Positions 1-9,424 of a DNA stretch of 64,000 nt are shown one piece after another (within the stretch, counting starts at the first letter, position 1; each line of letters starts with the position of its first letter). Position numbers and translations under genes: made by a program. Origin of the DNA: JAPPLB01 sp965218555. Its GTDB lineage: Bacteria; Acidobacteriota; Terriglobia; Bryobacterales; UBA6623. Location: positions 5,146,001-5,210,000 of the forward strand of contig OZ244625.1 of NCBI GenBank assembly GCA_965218555.1. The letters run 5' to 3'. The notes beneath the pieces were generated by a model that was not told the DNA's origin, ran no database searches, and saw only the letters and a program-made list of their open reading frames with translations.

Positions 1-231
1 TACGAGATAGATATCGAGCAGTCCGTCGCCGTCGTAGTCGAAGAGAGCGACCCCCGAGCCCATCGTTTCGATCAGAAACTTCTGCGATGTTCGTCCGGAA
101 CGATGCTCGAAAGAGACGCCGGCCGACGCGGCCACATCAACGAACCTGGGCGAAACGAGCCCCGGTTGAGCCTGAAGCAGGAGAGTGACTCCGAGCGCGC
201 CGGCGATCAGTACAGTACGCAGGATGGGCAT
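1..231 (-). CDS. CRTAC1/ASPIC-UnbV family FG-GAP protein, N-terminal part
   Basis: The minus strand reads 77 codons from an ATG at 231 to the window edge, so the C-terminus is missing. Residues 1-22 form a hydrophobic signal peptide ending near LLLQAQPG. The mature start (RFVDVAASAGVSFEH), followed by LIETMGSGVALFDYDGDGLL, is the typical opening of the secreted CRTAC1-like beta-propeller proteins, with the first FG-GAP calcium-binding DYDGDG motif. Such proteins are extracytoplasmic and usually of unknown function. It is divergent from the next gene, with about 196 bp between them that could hold both promoters. The family is clear; the role is not. Confidence 0.85.
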   Translation of the reverse strand, partial: MPILRTVLIAGALGVTLLLQAQPGLVSPRFVDVAASAGVSFEHRSGRTSQKFLIETMGSGVALFDYDGDGLLDIYLV

Positions 232-427
232 CGCGATCAGAACCCACCATAGCGGCAACGAGCAGTACTGACAATTGCGGGGGCGGGGGCGGCGCCGGCG
301 CCGGCAACCGCCTCAACTGATGGCGGTAGACGTGGCGGGTCGTCTTTACGTCAAGGAAGTAAACGAAAAGCGCATGCAGAGGATTCGACGCCGTCATGGA
401 GATGATGGATAATAAGGTCCACGGCAA

Positions 428-2338
428 ATGATCGACACGCTTCGAGCGATCGCCTGTCTCTTGCTCGCCTGTGGAATGACGAGCGCGCAGCAGTCGTCTC
501 CCCAGGCACGCGAGCGCATGGAGCGAGCGCATCAGGTTCCGCAGAGAGCGCCGGCTTCGGAGGTTGCCCAGGAACTGACGCAGCAGGCGGCGGGGGTACG
601 ACCAAGTGGCGCGGCTGTGAAGACGCCGGTCGCGCGAAGAAACTTCATCGACGAGCATATCTTCGGCCGGATTGAGCGCGACGGCATCCCTCATGCCGGG
701 CCGGCGTCGGATCGTGAGTTTGCGCGTCGTGCTTATCTGGACGCGACGGGTCGCATCCCGCCAGTCGATGAGTTGCTGGCCTTTCTCGACGATACCGACC
801 CCGAGAAGCGCGACAAGCTGGTGGACCGGCTGGTCGATAGCGAGGAGTTCGTCGAACGCTGGTCCTACTACTTCGAGGACCTGTTCCGGGCGGGCAACCG
901 CATGGGGTTCGGCAAGAACCTTTTTCACTATTGGATCGTGGAATGGCTGCGTCTCGACCGCTCGTACGCCGATGTGGTCACGGACTTGTTGACCCAGGGT
1001 GGAAAGAGCAGCCATTCGTCACCGGGCGCGCTGTATTTCGCGCGCGATTTCGTCAAGGCCAAAGACGATCCGGACGAGCCGGACGCGCTCGATCTGGTGA
1101 ACCGCGCGGACTCGATCGATGAATTCACGATCACTTACAGCAAGGTTCTGCTGGGCGTAAATCCGGGATGCATCTCTTGCCACGACGGAGCGGGGCATCT
1201 CGAGAAAGTCAATGTGTTCTTCTCACGCAAAACGCGCGAGGAGTTTTTTCAGCAAGCGTCTTTCTTCGGAAGGACGCGGATGGTGATGAACTGGGAGGAC
1301 GGCTTCCAGGCGAATACCGAATACACGGTGGATGATGTCGAGCCCGGGTATCCGACCACAGGCGAAAGTATCGTTCGCGTCCCGCGGACGGGCGGGTCGA
1401 ACGAGCCGCGATTCATCCTGACGGGCGAGGCGGCACAGCCGGAAGCCATGCCCCGGGATGAGCTGGCGCGGCTGCTGACGGGGCATATCCAGTTTTCTCG
1501 AGCCATAACGAATCGCATCTGGGCAGAGTTGATGGGGTTCGGCATTGTCGAGCCAGTGAACGATTTCGACTTGGCACGGTACTACCCGGACCAGGAGCTG
1601 CCCGAGGGCTGGTCGATGCAGCCATCGCACCCGCAACTGCTGGATGCGATGGCGCGCGACTTTCAGAAGCACGATTACAGCTTCAAGCATCTGGTGCGGA
1701 CGATTATGAAGTCGAACGCCTACCGTCTCTCTTCGAAGTTCGACGGAGAATGGAAACCGGCATACGCGAACTACTATCCGCGGAAGTTCGTGCGCATGCT
1801 GAGCGCGGCGGAACTGCACGATTCGATTGTCACGGCGCCGGCGCGGCCGGGGTCCTATAAGAGCGGAGTGGATGATGTCGCCACGGCGATGGCGTTGCTG
1901 GATCCGTCGCACGTGAATCGCGAGGTATCGGAGTTTCTGCGGACGTTCGGGCAGCAGAGCCGCGACGCTCTGCCGGCGAAGACGCCGAGGTCGTCGCTGC
2001 AGGCGATGCTGATGATGAATTCGCAGGTTGTTCTCGATCGCGTGAAGGCGGAAGGCAACAGCCGGGTGGATCAACTACTCGGACGCCTCGAAGATGACCG
2101 TATCGTGATCGAGCAGAGTTTCCGTACGGCGGCCGGGCGCGAGCCGAGTGCGGAGGAACGGGAACGGGTTCACGACCGCGGCTTGGTGGAGAAGATCTAT
2201 CTGGCGACGCTGTCGCGGCGCCCGTTGCCGGCGGAGATGGATATCGCGCTGAGCGCTCTTCACGCGGACCGCAAGCAAGGGATGGAGAACTTGCAGTGGG
2301 CATTGCTGAACAAACCGGAATTCCTGTTCAACTACTAG
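428..2338 (+). CDS. exported DUF1549/DUF1553 protein with one CXXCH motif
   Basis: This 636-residue protein has a short signal peptide (LRAIACLLLACGMTSAQ). The DUF1549 region lies at about residues 75-165 (REFARRAYLDATGRIPPVDE, then EFVERWSYYFEDLFRAG). A single haem-type motif CISCHDG is near residue 247, and the DUF1553 region fills the C-terminal half (ITNRIWAELMGFGIVEPVNDF; YPRKFVRMLSAAELHDS). These domains are abundant in Planctomycetes, Verrucomicrobia and Acidobacteria, where the gene is nearly always followed by a DUF1501 gene, as here 16 bp downstream. The pair is thought to act outside the cytoplasm, but the reaction is unknown. The protein is shorter than the full form with an N-terminal cytochrome domain seen at 62149. 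Confidence 0.9.
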   Translation: MIDTLRAIACLLLACGMTSAQQSSPQARERMERAHQVPQRAPASEVAQELTQQAAGVRPSGAAVKTPVARRNFIDEHIFGRIERDGIPHAGPASDREFARRAYLDATGRIPPVDELLAFLDDTDPEKRDKLVDRLVDSEEFVERWSYYFEDLFRAGNRMGFGKNLFHYWIVEWLRLDRSYADVVTDLLTQGGKSSHSSPGALYFARDFVKAKDDPDEPDALDLVNRADSIDEFTITYSKVLLGVNPGCISCHDGAGHLEKVNVFFSRKTREEFFQQASFFGRTRMVMNWEDGFQANTEYTVDDVEPGYPTTGESIVRVPRTGGSNEPRFILTGEAAQPEAMPRDELARLLTGHIQFSRAITNRIWAELMGFGIVEPVNDFDLARYYPDQELPEGWSMQPSHPQLLDAMARDFQKHDYSFKHLVRTIMKSNAYRLSSKFDGEWKPAYANYYPRKFVRMLSAAELHDSIVTAPARPGSYKSGVDDVATAMALLDPSHVNREVSEFLRTFGQQSRDALPAKTPRSSLQAMLMMNSQVVLDRVKAEGNSRVDQLLGRLEDDRIVIEQSFRTAAGREPSAEERERVHDRGLVEKIYLATLSRRPLPAEMDIALSALHADRKQGMENLQWALLNKPEFLFNY

Positions 2339-2354
2339 CACGAGGGAGGATCAC

Positions 2355-3743
2355 ATGATCAAGACCGTTCGGGATACTCTTCCTGTCCGCCGGGACGTGC
2401 TGAAGTTGGGAACGCTGAGCCTGCTGAGCGGGTTCGTGGAGCAGGGCTTGTGGCCTCCGCGGGTGCGTGCGGCGGGCCAGTCGAATCCGCGGGGGACAGC
2501 GCGGAACTGCATCGTGGTCGAGGCGGCGGGAGCGATCAGCCACACCGACACTTTCGACTTCAAGGAGAACGCCGGCACGCAATCCGATTTCGACGTGCGG
2601 CCGATTCGGAACGACCTGTATCTCTCGCACTGCTTATTCCCCGAGTTGTCATCGGAGATGGACAAGGTGGCGGTCGTGCGCTCGCTTTGGAGCCACGAGG
2701 TGGTTCACTTCCGCGGTGAGTACTACACACGGGCCGGACGTCCTTTGAACCCGGCGCAGGTTTCCGAGATTCCGCCTGTGGGTTCCGTGGTGGCTTACGA
2801 GATCGAGCCTCAACGGCGTGAGACGGATACGTTTCCGACGTTCGTGACTTGCAACCTCGGTTCGGCGGCACTGCCGAGTGGATTCCTGCATCCAAGCTTT
2901 TCCGGACTGGATATCAATGCGCAGGCTGGTGTCGGAAGCGTGGCGGCTCAGGGCGAAGCTCTTGATCTGCTCCAGGAACGATTTCGGTTGCTCAGCGAAT
3001 TGGAGAAGGTCGTCGCCAAAGACAACCGAAGCCGTGGGCGCGATCTGACTGCCTTCAGCACATTCCAGCAGGACGCCTACCGGATCCTGGGAGACGGGCG
3101 TTGGCCGAGGGCGCTCGAACTCAAAGATGAAGATCGCAAGCGCTATGGCGAGAATGCGGTCGGGCTCGGTTGTCTGCTGGCGCGGAATCTGATCCAGGCG
3201 GACGCGGGCACGCGATACGTTCACGTAAAGCATCCGGGGTGGGATCACCACAAAAACATCTTCGACCACTCGAAGAAGAACAATCACTACAAACACTGCA
3301 CGTCTCTCGACAGAGCGGTAGCCAACCTGCTGCGCGATCTCGGGAAAACTCCTTCCCCACATGATCCCGAGAAAACGCTGTTCGATGACACGATGGTCGT
3401 CGTGCCGACCGAGTTTGGGCGCGTGCCGGGGCCGCTCAACGGCGTGGCCGGGCGTCATCACTACAACAAGTGCTACATCGGCCTGTTCGCGGGCGGCGGC
3501 GTAAAGGGCGGACGGATCATCGGGCGCACGGACGCCGAAGGCGAAAACGCCACTGAGACCGGTTGGAAATACGGCATGCAACCGAAGACGGAGAACATCT
3601 ACGCCTCCGTGTACTCGGCCCTCGGCATCGACTGGAGAAAAGAGATCAGCAATACGCCTTCCAAGCGCGTCTACCGTTACGTAGACCCCCTCGGCGCGAC
3701 AGAGCCTTGTATCGACGACGAGATCGCAGAGCTCTTCGTGTAG
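2355..3743 (+). CDS. DUF1501 family protein, Tat-type leader
   Basis: This 462-residue protein begins 16 bp after the DUF1549/DUF1553 gene, with GAGGGAGG just upstream of the ATG. The leader carries RRDVLKLGTLSLLSG, a twin-arginine-like signal. The body matches the DUF1501 sulfatase/alkaline-phosphatase-like fold: SHTDTFDFKENAGTQ near the start, SLWSHEVVHFRGEYYT, and near the C-terminus FDDTMVVVPTEFGRVPGPLN followed by GRHHYNKC, which supply the usual metal-ligand-like Asp and His residues. It is probably exported and works with its partner upstream; the substrate is unknown. It is followed 14 bp later by the SUMF1-type gene, so the three likely form one operon. Confidence 0.9.
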   Translation: MIKTVRDTLPVRRDVLKLGTLSLLSGFVEQGLWPPRVRAAGQSNPRGTARNCIVVEAAGAISHTDTFDFKENAGTQSDFDVRPIRNDLYLSHCLFPELSSEMDKVAVVRSLWSHEVVHFRGEYYTRAGRPLNPAQVSEIPPVGSVVAYEIEPQRRETDTFPTFVTCNLGSAALPSGFLHPSFSGLDINAQAGVGSVAAQGEALDLLQERFRLLSELEKVVAKDNRSRGRDLTAFSTFQQDAYRILGDGRWPRALELKDEDRKRYGENAVGLGCLLARNLIQADAGTRYVHVKHPGWDHHKNIFDHSKKNNHYKHCTSLDRAVANLLRDLGKTPSPHDPEKTLFDDTMVVVPTEFGRVPGPLNGVAGRHHYNKCYIGLFAGGGVKGGRIIGRTDAEGENATETGWKYGMQPKTENIYASVYSALGIDWRKEISNTPSKRVYRYVDPLGATEPCIDDEIAELFV

Positions 3744-3757
3744 GACCGAACGATCCG

Positions 3758-4561
3758 ATGTTGCCGCGCACGGCCCTGCTGCTGTTGGTGATCGTATCCG
3801 GTGCGTTTGCGGACGAAGTGGGTTCGCAGGACGCTCCCGCAGGCATGGTGCTGATACCGGCGGGTGAGTTCACGATGGGACGGATGTTCGAGACCGCTGA
3901 TGACAAGCGAGGGATGCGGCCTCTTGTGTTGCGCGATGATCGTCCGGCGCACGTCGTGCGGTTGGGTGCGTATTTCATGGACGCGCGCGAGGTGACACAG
4001 GCTCAGTACGCGGAGTTCGTGAAAGCGACGGGTCATCGGACACCCTATCACTGGGTGGATGGGGTGGCGCCGGAAGGCAAGGAAGACCATCCTGTTCACA
4101 ATGTCGATTGGCAAGACGCCGATACCTACTGCGCTTGGCAAGGCAAACGCCTTCCAACCGAAGCGGAATGGGAGCGGGCAGCGCGCGGCGGAGAAGAAGG
4201 CAAGCGCTACCCATGGGGTGACGACAAGCCCGACCGCCAACGGACGCTTTTCAATACACCTTTGGGGCCTGGGCCGGTCGGAAGTCACCCACCCAATCCG
4301 TTCGGTCTGTATGACATGGCGGGGAGTGTTTCCGAGTGGTGTTCGGACTGGTTCGATAGGACGTATTACGAGCGGAGTCCGAAGGGCAATCCCCAGGGAC
4401 CCGAGGAAGGGATGTACAAGATCATCCGGGGCGGCTCCTGGGCGGATGGACCGCAGCGGGTGACTGTTTTCTTTCGGAACTGGGTGCGGACAAATCAACG
4501 AACGCCGAACTTGGGGTTCCGGTGCGTGCAGGATGTGCCGCAGACGGGAGCGGCGCAGTAA
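3758..4561 (+). CDS. SUMF1/formylglycine-generating-enzyme-fold protein
   Basis: The start is the ATG 14 bp after the DUF1501 stop. It gives 267 residues with a signal peptide (LPRTALLLLVIVSGAFADE). Hallmarks of the FGE-sulfatase domain are MVLIPAGEFTMGR at about residue 30, FMDAREVTQAQYAEFVKATG, VNVDWQDADTYCAW-like VDWQDADTYCAWQGKRLPTE, YDMAGSVSEWCSDWF and the closing IIRGGSWADGP...FRCV. Members either oxidise a sulfatase cysteine to formylglycine or are non-catalytic relatives. The Cys pair needed for copper-dependent FGE activity is not evident, so catalysis is doubtful. The position in the DUF1501 operon suggests a role in modifying or assisting those exported proteins. Confidence 0.88.
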   Translation: MLPRTALLLLVIVSGAFADEVGSQDAPAGMVLIPAGEFTMGRMFETADDKRGMRPLVLRDDRPAHVVRLGAYFMDAREVTQAQYAEFVKATGHRTPYHWVDGVAPEGKEDHPVHNVDWQDADTYCAWQGKRLPTEAEWERAARGGEEGKRYPWGDDKPDRQRTLFNTPLGPGPVGSHPPNPFGLYDMAGSVSEWCSDWFDRTYYERSPKGNPQGPEEGMYKIIRGGSWADGPQRVTVFFRNWVRTNQRTPNLGFRCVQDVPQTGAAQ

Positions 4562-4683
4562 GGCCGGGGAGCATCCGGAACTCGTGAAGCAATGGAGTGA
4601 ACGGCTACACACGGGCCGGCAGGCTGCCTTGCCGGAAGGTGCATGAAGTACGGCGACGCATTGAGCCGCGATAAGGACTGAGC

Positions 4684-6822
4684 ATGACGAAATTCGCGAG
4701 GTTGGCTCTCATCTTGATGGTTTGGTCCCCACTGGCCTCCGCCGAAGACCTCACTGTTCTGTCAACGGACAGCAAGGGGGTAAGGCCGGACCAACAGCTC
4801 GAACAGCATCTCAAACAGCAGTTCTACCGGCGGCTCGAAGATCGCCGCGCAGCGTTCGAAAAGATCAAGAGCCAAGCGGCCGCCCATGCCTGGCAGCGTG
4901 AACGGCGCGAGTTCATGGTTCGCCAATTAGGGGGCTTCCCGAAGCGCACACCGCTCAACGCGAAGACCCTTGGACATCTCAGCGGTGAAGGGTTTCGCAT
5001 CGAAAAGGTGATGTTCGAAAGCCGCCCCGGACACCACGTCACCGCATTACTCTACCTGCCGGGCGGCGCCACGCAGAGAGTCCCCGGCGTGCTCCTCCCG
5101 TGTGGCCACAGCCACAACGGCAAGGCTGCCGGATGGTACCAGCGTGCAGGAATCCTCATGGCTCGCAACGGCATGGCGGCCCTTTGCTACGACCCGATCG
5201 GACAAGGGGAGCGTTACCAATCGCTCGCAGCAAGCAACCATACGCATTTTCCAAGCGCACTCCGATACCCCGTGCCGCACCCAAAGGTACGCTTCTTGCC
5301 GACGGTCGAGCACACCATGATGGGAATCGGCAGCATTCTGGTGGGTTCGAACGTTGCTCAGTACCGCATCTGGGATGGCATGCGGGCGATCGATTACTTG
5401 CAAAGCCGCGATGAAATCGACGCAACCCGCATCGGCTGTACGGGAAACTCCGGGGGCGGAACTCTAACCTCGTATCTGATGGCTCTCGACGATCGGATCG
5501 GCGCGGCCGCGCCCGGCTGTTTCTTGACGACGTTTCGCCGACTCATTGACACGAAGGGAGCACAAGACGGCGAGCAGAACATCTTCGGCCAGATCGCTTT
5601 CGGCCTGGACGAGCCTGACTACGTGATGATGCGTGCCCCCGTGCCGACGTTGATTCTCGCCGCGACGAGGGATGCGACGTTCGACATCGCGGGGACATGG
5701 GATCTTTTTCGTCAATCGAAGCGCTTCTACACGCGTCTCAACTACCCCGAGCGGGTCGATCTGGTCGAGGCGGACGCTCCCCACGGATACTACATTCAGC
5801 ACCGCACGGCCGCTACGCGGTGGATGCGGCGCTGGCTCCTTGGCGAGGACGATGTCATCCCCGAGGTGAACCGCCTTCCCGATCCGCTCACGGATCAGGT
5901 TTTGCGAGAGCAGTTCCGAGAGGGAATGTGGCCCAACGAGGAGCTTCTGGTTTCCCCAGAGGGTCAAGTAATGCTCATGAAGGGGGAGAAGTCAGTGTTC
6001 GATCTGAACGCCGACATCGCCTCGCGACTCGCCACAGAAAGACAGCGGCGTTGGAGCAAAGCATCTGCCAATGAATGGCGAGAAGCCGTGCGCAGTGCTC
6101 TCGGAGCCCGCGATTCATCGGAACTACCCTCGCCGCATGTCGAGAATCGAGGTACCGTCCAGCGCGACGGTTACCGGATCGACAAACTCGTTCTGCTCGG
6201 CTCCGATGAGGCGCTCTCTTTGCCGGGACTGTTGTTTGTTCCGGAACGCCGGAGTGGGAAATCGGTTCTGTACCTGCATGGGGAAAGCATGAAATCCGAC
6301 GCCGGAGCGAAGGGGCCGATCGAATGGCTTGTCCGGGAAGGACACGTGGTCTTGGCCGCTGAGCTGAGCGGGATCGGTGAAACAGAGACCGGTCATCAGA
6401 AGCGCGATTACGGCCGGGGTCGCTTCGGACAGGATTCGCAAGAGATCTATCTCGCCTACCTGCTCGGCAAATCGTTCGTCGCAATGCGCACGGAAGAGGT
6501 ACTTCGCTGGTCGAGTTATCTTGCCGGCCGGATAACGGAGAACGAGGGAAGTATTCAGCTTGTGGGGATTGGCGAGGCCGCCATTCCGGCGCTGCACGCC
6601 GCGGCCTTCGAGCCGTCCCGGTTCGAATCAGTGTTACTGAGAGGAATGATCCGCTCCTGGACGGAGTTGGTCGGTGCGGATGAAAACCGGAACCAGCTTG
6701 TCAACGTAGTCCACGGAGCGTTGAAAACGTACGATCTGCCCAACCTGATCCAGCTTGCTGGGGCCGACAAGGTCGAAGTTGACCAATCCGTCGACCCCTC
6801 GGGGCAGCCGCTGGCGCGTTGA
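4684..6822 (+). CDS. secreted two-part alpha/beta-hydrolase (acetylxylan-esterase-like)
   Basis: This 712-residue protein has a signal peptide (RLALILMVWSPLASAED). The first half is a serine hydrolase: GVLLPCGHSHNGKA, a cap and oxyanion region with YDPIGQGERYQ, the nucleophile elbow GCTGNSGGGT near residue 263, a strand with PTLILAATRDATFDI supplying the acid, and APHGY supplying the His. The second half repeats a hydrolase-like core (LPGLLFVPERRSGKSVLYLHGES; ELSGIGETE; LVGIGEAAIPAL) without an obvious nucleophile motif. It resembles the large acetylxylan-esterase-like proteins of Acidobacteria and Planctomycetes that deacylate plant or algal polysaccharides; the substrate is inferred only. 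A 122-bp gap separates it from the SUMF1-type gene. Confidence 0.8.
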   Translation: MTKFARLALILMVWSPLASAEDLTVLSTDSKGVRPDQQLEQHLKQQFYRRLEDRRAAFEKIKSQAAAHAWQRERREFMVRQLGGFPKRTPLNAKTLGHLSGEGFRIEKVMFESRPGHHVTALLYLPGGATQRVPGVLLPCGHSHNGKAAGWYQRAGILMARNGMAALCYDPIGQGERYQSLAASNHTHFPSALRYPVPHPKVRFLPTVEHTMMGIGSILVGSNVAQYRIWDGMRAIDYLQSRDEIDATRIGCTGNSGGGTLTSYLMALDDRIGAAAPGCFLTTFRRLIDTKGAQDGEQNIFGQIAFGLDEPDYVMMRAPVPTLILAATRDATFDIAGTWDLFRQSKRFYTRLNYPERVDLVEADAPHGYYIQHRTAATRWMRRWLLGEDDVIPEVNRLPDPLTDQVLREQFREGMWPNEELLVSPEGQVMLMKGEKSVFDLNADIASRLATERQRRWSKASANEWREAVRSALGARDSSELPSPHVENRGTVQRDGYRIDKLVLLGSDEALSLPGLLFVPERRSGKSVLYLHGESMKSDAGAKGPIEWLVREGHVVLAAELSGIGETETGHQKRDYGRGRFGQDSQEIYLAYLLGKSFVAMRTEEVLRWSSYLAGRITENEGSIQLVGIGEAAIPALHAAAFEPSRFESVLLRGMIRSWTELVGADENRNQLVNVVHGALKTYDLPNLIQLAGADKVEVDQSVDPSGQPLAR

Positions 6823-6892
6823 CTGGCATCTAGCGCCACCGTGGGGCTAGCCTATTTTGCGTCACTTTTCAGTGAGAGGAACCGATGGGGCG

Positions 6893-7141
6893 ATGAAGCG
6901 CCGAGATTTCTTGAAAGCAGGCGTGGGCGGTCTGGGCTCGATGGCTGCCTGTACTGACGACACACCGCCGTCCGCCGCGCCAAGCGGACTGCAGATCTCC
7001 GTCGAGCGCCTGAACGTCAATACCCGAGTCTTCCGCTGCGTGAGCCACTGGGGTGAATGCACCTTGCCCCGACGCAAATCCAAGCGCCGAAGCGCCCATT
7101 CCCTAAATAACTGTCGCCGTTTCATGAGACTCTCCCTATGA
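6893..7141 (+). pseudogene. truncated Tat-lipoprotein gene
   Basis: From the ATG at 6893 the first residues (MKRRDFLKAGVGGLGSMAAC) are a convincing twin-arginine signal with a lipobox-like Cys. The next 20 residues (SGLQISVERLNVNTRVF) look like a genuine mature start. The remainder is rich in Arg, Ser and Cys without recognisable structure and stops after 82 residues. I read this as the 5' remnant of a longer exported enzyme whose 3' part has been lost, perhaps with the rearrangements around the nearby IS element. A real short lipoprotein is the alternative. Confidence 0.55.
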
Positions 7142-7264
7142 TCTAGGCCCCCGATTCCAGCTTGTGCGGATTTTAATCAGACTGCGCGCGTTGCTACCGC
7201 TTCGACGTCGATTCCTCGAACTTGTTGAAAGCAGCACCGGTCCGGCAAGGTGATGGTTCGTTTC

Positions 7265-7660
7265 CTAAGGCTGACTGGTGTGGCTACCCCTCACGCAAGC
7301 CAGCTCAGCGAAGCTGACCGTCACAAGAATCCCAACAACGCTCCACAGGGTGACGAGACCTCTTAGCGAGAGTCCGAGATTGCCGAGGAGTAACCACGCG
7401 GCTAGGACGAATGCAGCGCAGAGGTTGATCGCGATCGCCCCGTGGAGCCCAAGACCCCGCGGCAATACGTGCGTTCCCCGCTCCATACAGAGGGCGATTC
7501 CGATGCCGAGGAGTACTGCCCCAAGAATGTTCGGATAGAAGGTGGAGGCAGGCCTAGATATTTCGAGGGCAGTGGCGATCGTCGAAGGAAACACAACAAG
7601 GAGCACGCCAAGGCAGAGGTTGATGACGCCGTCGATCGTGAGCAGCAATGAGCGTGTCAT
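7265..7660 (-). CDS. four-helix membrane protein of unknown function
   Basis: The 131-residue product is almost entirely hydrophobic, with four predicted membrane spans: LLLTIDGVINLCLGVLLVVF, a second near residues 43-58 (ILGAVLLGIGIALCME), a third (IAINLCAAFVLAAWLLLG) and a fourth (LVTLWSVVGILVTVSFAEL). The span layout resembles small DUF-type inner-membrane proteins. I do not recognise a named family. It lies 60 bp from the left end of the IS481-family insertion and may have been the neighbour of whatever that element interrupted. Confidence 0.7.
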   Translation of the reverse strand: MTRSLLLTIDGVINLCLGVLLVVFPSTIATALEISRPASTFYPNILGAVLLGIGIALCMERGTHVLPRGLGLHGAIAINLCAAFVLAAWLLLGNLGLSLRGLVTLWSVVGILVTVSFAELACVRGSHTSQP

Positions 7661-7720
7661 GGTTCAAGAAAGCCACACGAAAGCCTTGGGTGTCAATCCG
7701 GCGAGCTTCAATATTGGTTT

Positions 7721-8671
7721 CTAGCTGTGGAACCTCAACAGGTTGTCCCCGGTCAGACCGATTCGACTGATGGGCGGGTTGGCCTTGAGACTGGCGTGTG
7801 GGCGGTGCCAATTGTAGCGGTGGAGCCAGTGTCTGAGGTGTTGGGCACGCTGGGTGGAGGTGGGGTAGGGGTGTGCGTAGGCCCACTCGCGGAGTGCGGT
7901 CTGGATGAAGCGTTCGGCTTTGCCGTTGGTACGGGGGGTGAAGGGCCGGGTGAAGCGATGGCGTAGGCCGCGTTGGGCACAGCGTGCATGGAAGGCCCTG
8001 GAACGGTAACACCCGCCGTTGTCAGTGAGCACGCGGCGGACGCGGATGCCGAGGCGGTGGTAGTAGTCGAGGGCGGCGCTGAGGAAGGCCGTCGCCGAGG
8101 CGGCGGTTTGGTCGGGGTAGAGCTGAGAGAAGGCGAGGCGGGAGTGGTCGTCGACGCAGACATGAAGGTATTCCCAGCCGGCGCCGGGGCTGGAGTGGCC
8201 CCGGTCCCCGGTGACGCGGTGACCGGGGCGGCGAAAGCGGCCGAGTTTCTTGATATCAAGGTGCAGCAGGTCGCCCGGGTGCGGGTGTTCGTAACGCCGG
8301 ACGGGCGGCGGCGGGTCGAGGGCACTAAGGCGAGCAAGCCCCTGGCGGCGGAGGACTCGACTGACGGTAGCGGGCGCCACCCCGACAGTGGCGGCGATCT
8401 GGGCGCCGGTCCAGCGCAGCCGGCGCAAGGTGGTGATGCGATTGATGACAGCGGCCGGTATCGTCCGTGGCGAGCGGTGCGGACGCGAGCTGCGGTCGAG
8501 CAAGCCGTCGGCGCCCTCAGCCCGATAGCGGGCTACCCACTTGCGCACCGTGCGTGCGCAGACCCCGAAGGCGCTGGCCACCGCCTTCGGGGTCTGGCCC
8601 TGGTCGAGAATCCGCCGGACAACATCGGCTCGACTCTTCGGGGTCAACTTGGCATTCTGATGGATGTTCAC
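7721..8671 (-). CDS. IS481-family DDE transposase
   Basis: This 316-residue transposase starts at a GTG at 8671 preceded by GGAGG. The N-terminal helix-turn-helix region (AVASAFGVCARTVRKWVARY) is followed by a second HTH (AQIAATVGVAPATVSRVLRR) and the rve-type integrase core. The catalytic triad is visible as D in LLHLDIKKLG, D in RRVLTDNGGCY and E in TNGKAERFIQT, and it ends near HRPHASLKANPP. The last sense codon is at the left tip of the element; the TAG stop lies in the flanking target duplication (7721-7723), so the target site supplies translation termination. Confidence 0.93.
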   Translation of the reverse strand: MNIHQNAKLTPKSRADVVRRILDQGQTPKAVASAFGVCARTVRKWVARYRAEGADGLLDRSSRPHRSPRTIPAAVINRITTLRRLRWTGAQIAATVGVAPATVSRVLRRQGLARLSALDPPPPVRRYEHPHPGDLLHLDIKKLGRFRRPGHRVTGDRGHSSPGAGWEYLHVCVDDHSRLAFSQLYPDQTAASATAFLSAALDYYHRLGIRVRRVLTDNGGCYRSRAFHARCAQRGLRHRFTRPFTPRTNGKAERFIQTALREWAYAHPYPTSTQRAQHLRHWLHRYNWHRPHASLKANPPISRIGLTGDNLLRFHS

Positions 8672-8756
8672 TCGGTCCTCCTTCCGGGAAACCGTTTGCT
8701 TGACACCTTCAGTTTCCTCGGTCGGGACCGAGTGAACAACCTATTGAAAGATCACA
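7726..8756. mobile_element. IS481-family insertion sequence, 1031 bp, apparently intact
   Basis: Imperfect terminal inverted repeats start TGTGGAACCTCAACAGGTTG on the left and TGTGATCTTTCAATAGGTTG on the right (reverse strand). The element is flanked by a perfect 6-bp direct repeat TCTAGC at 7720-7725 and 8757-8762. IS481-family members are known to duplicate a 6-bp target of consensus NCTAGN, which this matches exactly. A single long transposase gene fills the element on the minus strand. Intact ends, target duplication and an open reading frame indicate a recent insertion. Confidence 0.93.
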
Positions 8757-8762
8757 TCTAGC

Positions 8763-9347
8763 CGCCTGCCGGCACTGGAACTCCCGGAAGTGAGTCGGTG
8801 CCGTGGGTTCCTAATTCCCCATGAACGGCGAAGGGATGAATTAGCCCGACCACATGGTTTTTAGTCGGTAAACCGTTCTTGTGGTCACTTTGAACTACAA
8901 GGTGTTTTCATGCACTTCACCTCCGCGGCGGTTTCACGGACGCCAACCTTTCAGCCGTTTGACTTCCTCCGCGGCATCCCTGCGTGCTACACCGCCGACA
9001 ATCGCGGCCGATAGATCCGCCTCTGACGGCGTGGCATTCAACCAACTCGTCTCTGTGAAGATATCACTGGGCAATGTGAGCAACGAGTACCGAAGCAACA
9101 CTTCGCTAGATTTTGGGCATCGTTAGTCACCATAGTGTGCGAGCCATGGCGATGAATCGACCTCACTCAACATGCTTGTTGTTCCTCAACTGGAAATGTA
9201 AAAGGCGCACCGTGGTCAAAGCTTCGATTGCCTCTATCTGAGATGTATGCACAGAAGCCGCAAGCGAACCGTGCGGCGATATCGTTGTCAAGTGTGGGGT
9301 TTTTCCGATGACGATCGGAGGCAACGGCTCTATGCCATTGACAAGAT
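8763..9347. other. gene-poor stretch with a possible C-terminal gene fragment
   Basis: Between the IS element and the tRNA gene no complete gene is recognisable. On the minus strand 8934-9122 is an open frame of 62 codons after a stop. Its end (ATPSEADLSAAIVGGVARRD, then EEVKRLKGWRP) has normal protein-like composition. It has no good ribosome binding site, so it may be the tail of a lost gene. The remaining sequence shows no repeats or hairpins that I can support. Confidence 0.4.
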
Positions 9348-9424
9348 TGGTCGGGCCGCCGAGATTTGAACTCGGGACCTCTTCCACCCCAAGGAAGCGC
9401 GCTACCAGGCTGCGCCACGGCCCG
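9348..9424 (-). tRNA. tRNA-Pro(GGG)
   Basis: On the minus strand the 77-nt sequence folds as a full cloverleaf. The 7-bp acceptor is CGGGCCG with CGGCCCG. The anticodon arm is CTTCC-TTGGGGT-GGAAG, giving anticodon GGG, and the T-arm contains GTTCAAAT. The discriminator A is followed by an encoded CCA (9348-9350). The D-arm includes GCGC...GCGC with GG in the loop. No partner tRNA genes are adjacent. Confidence 0.95.
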
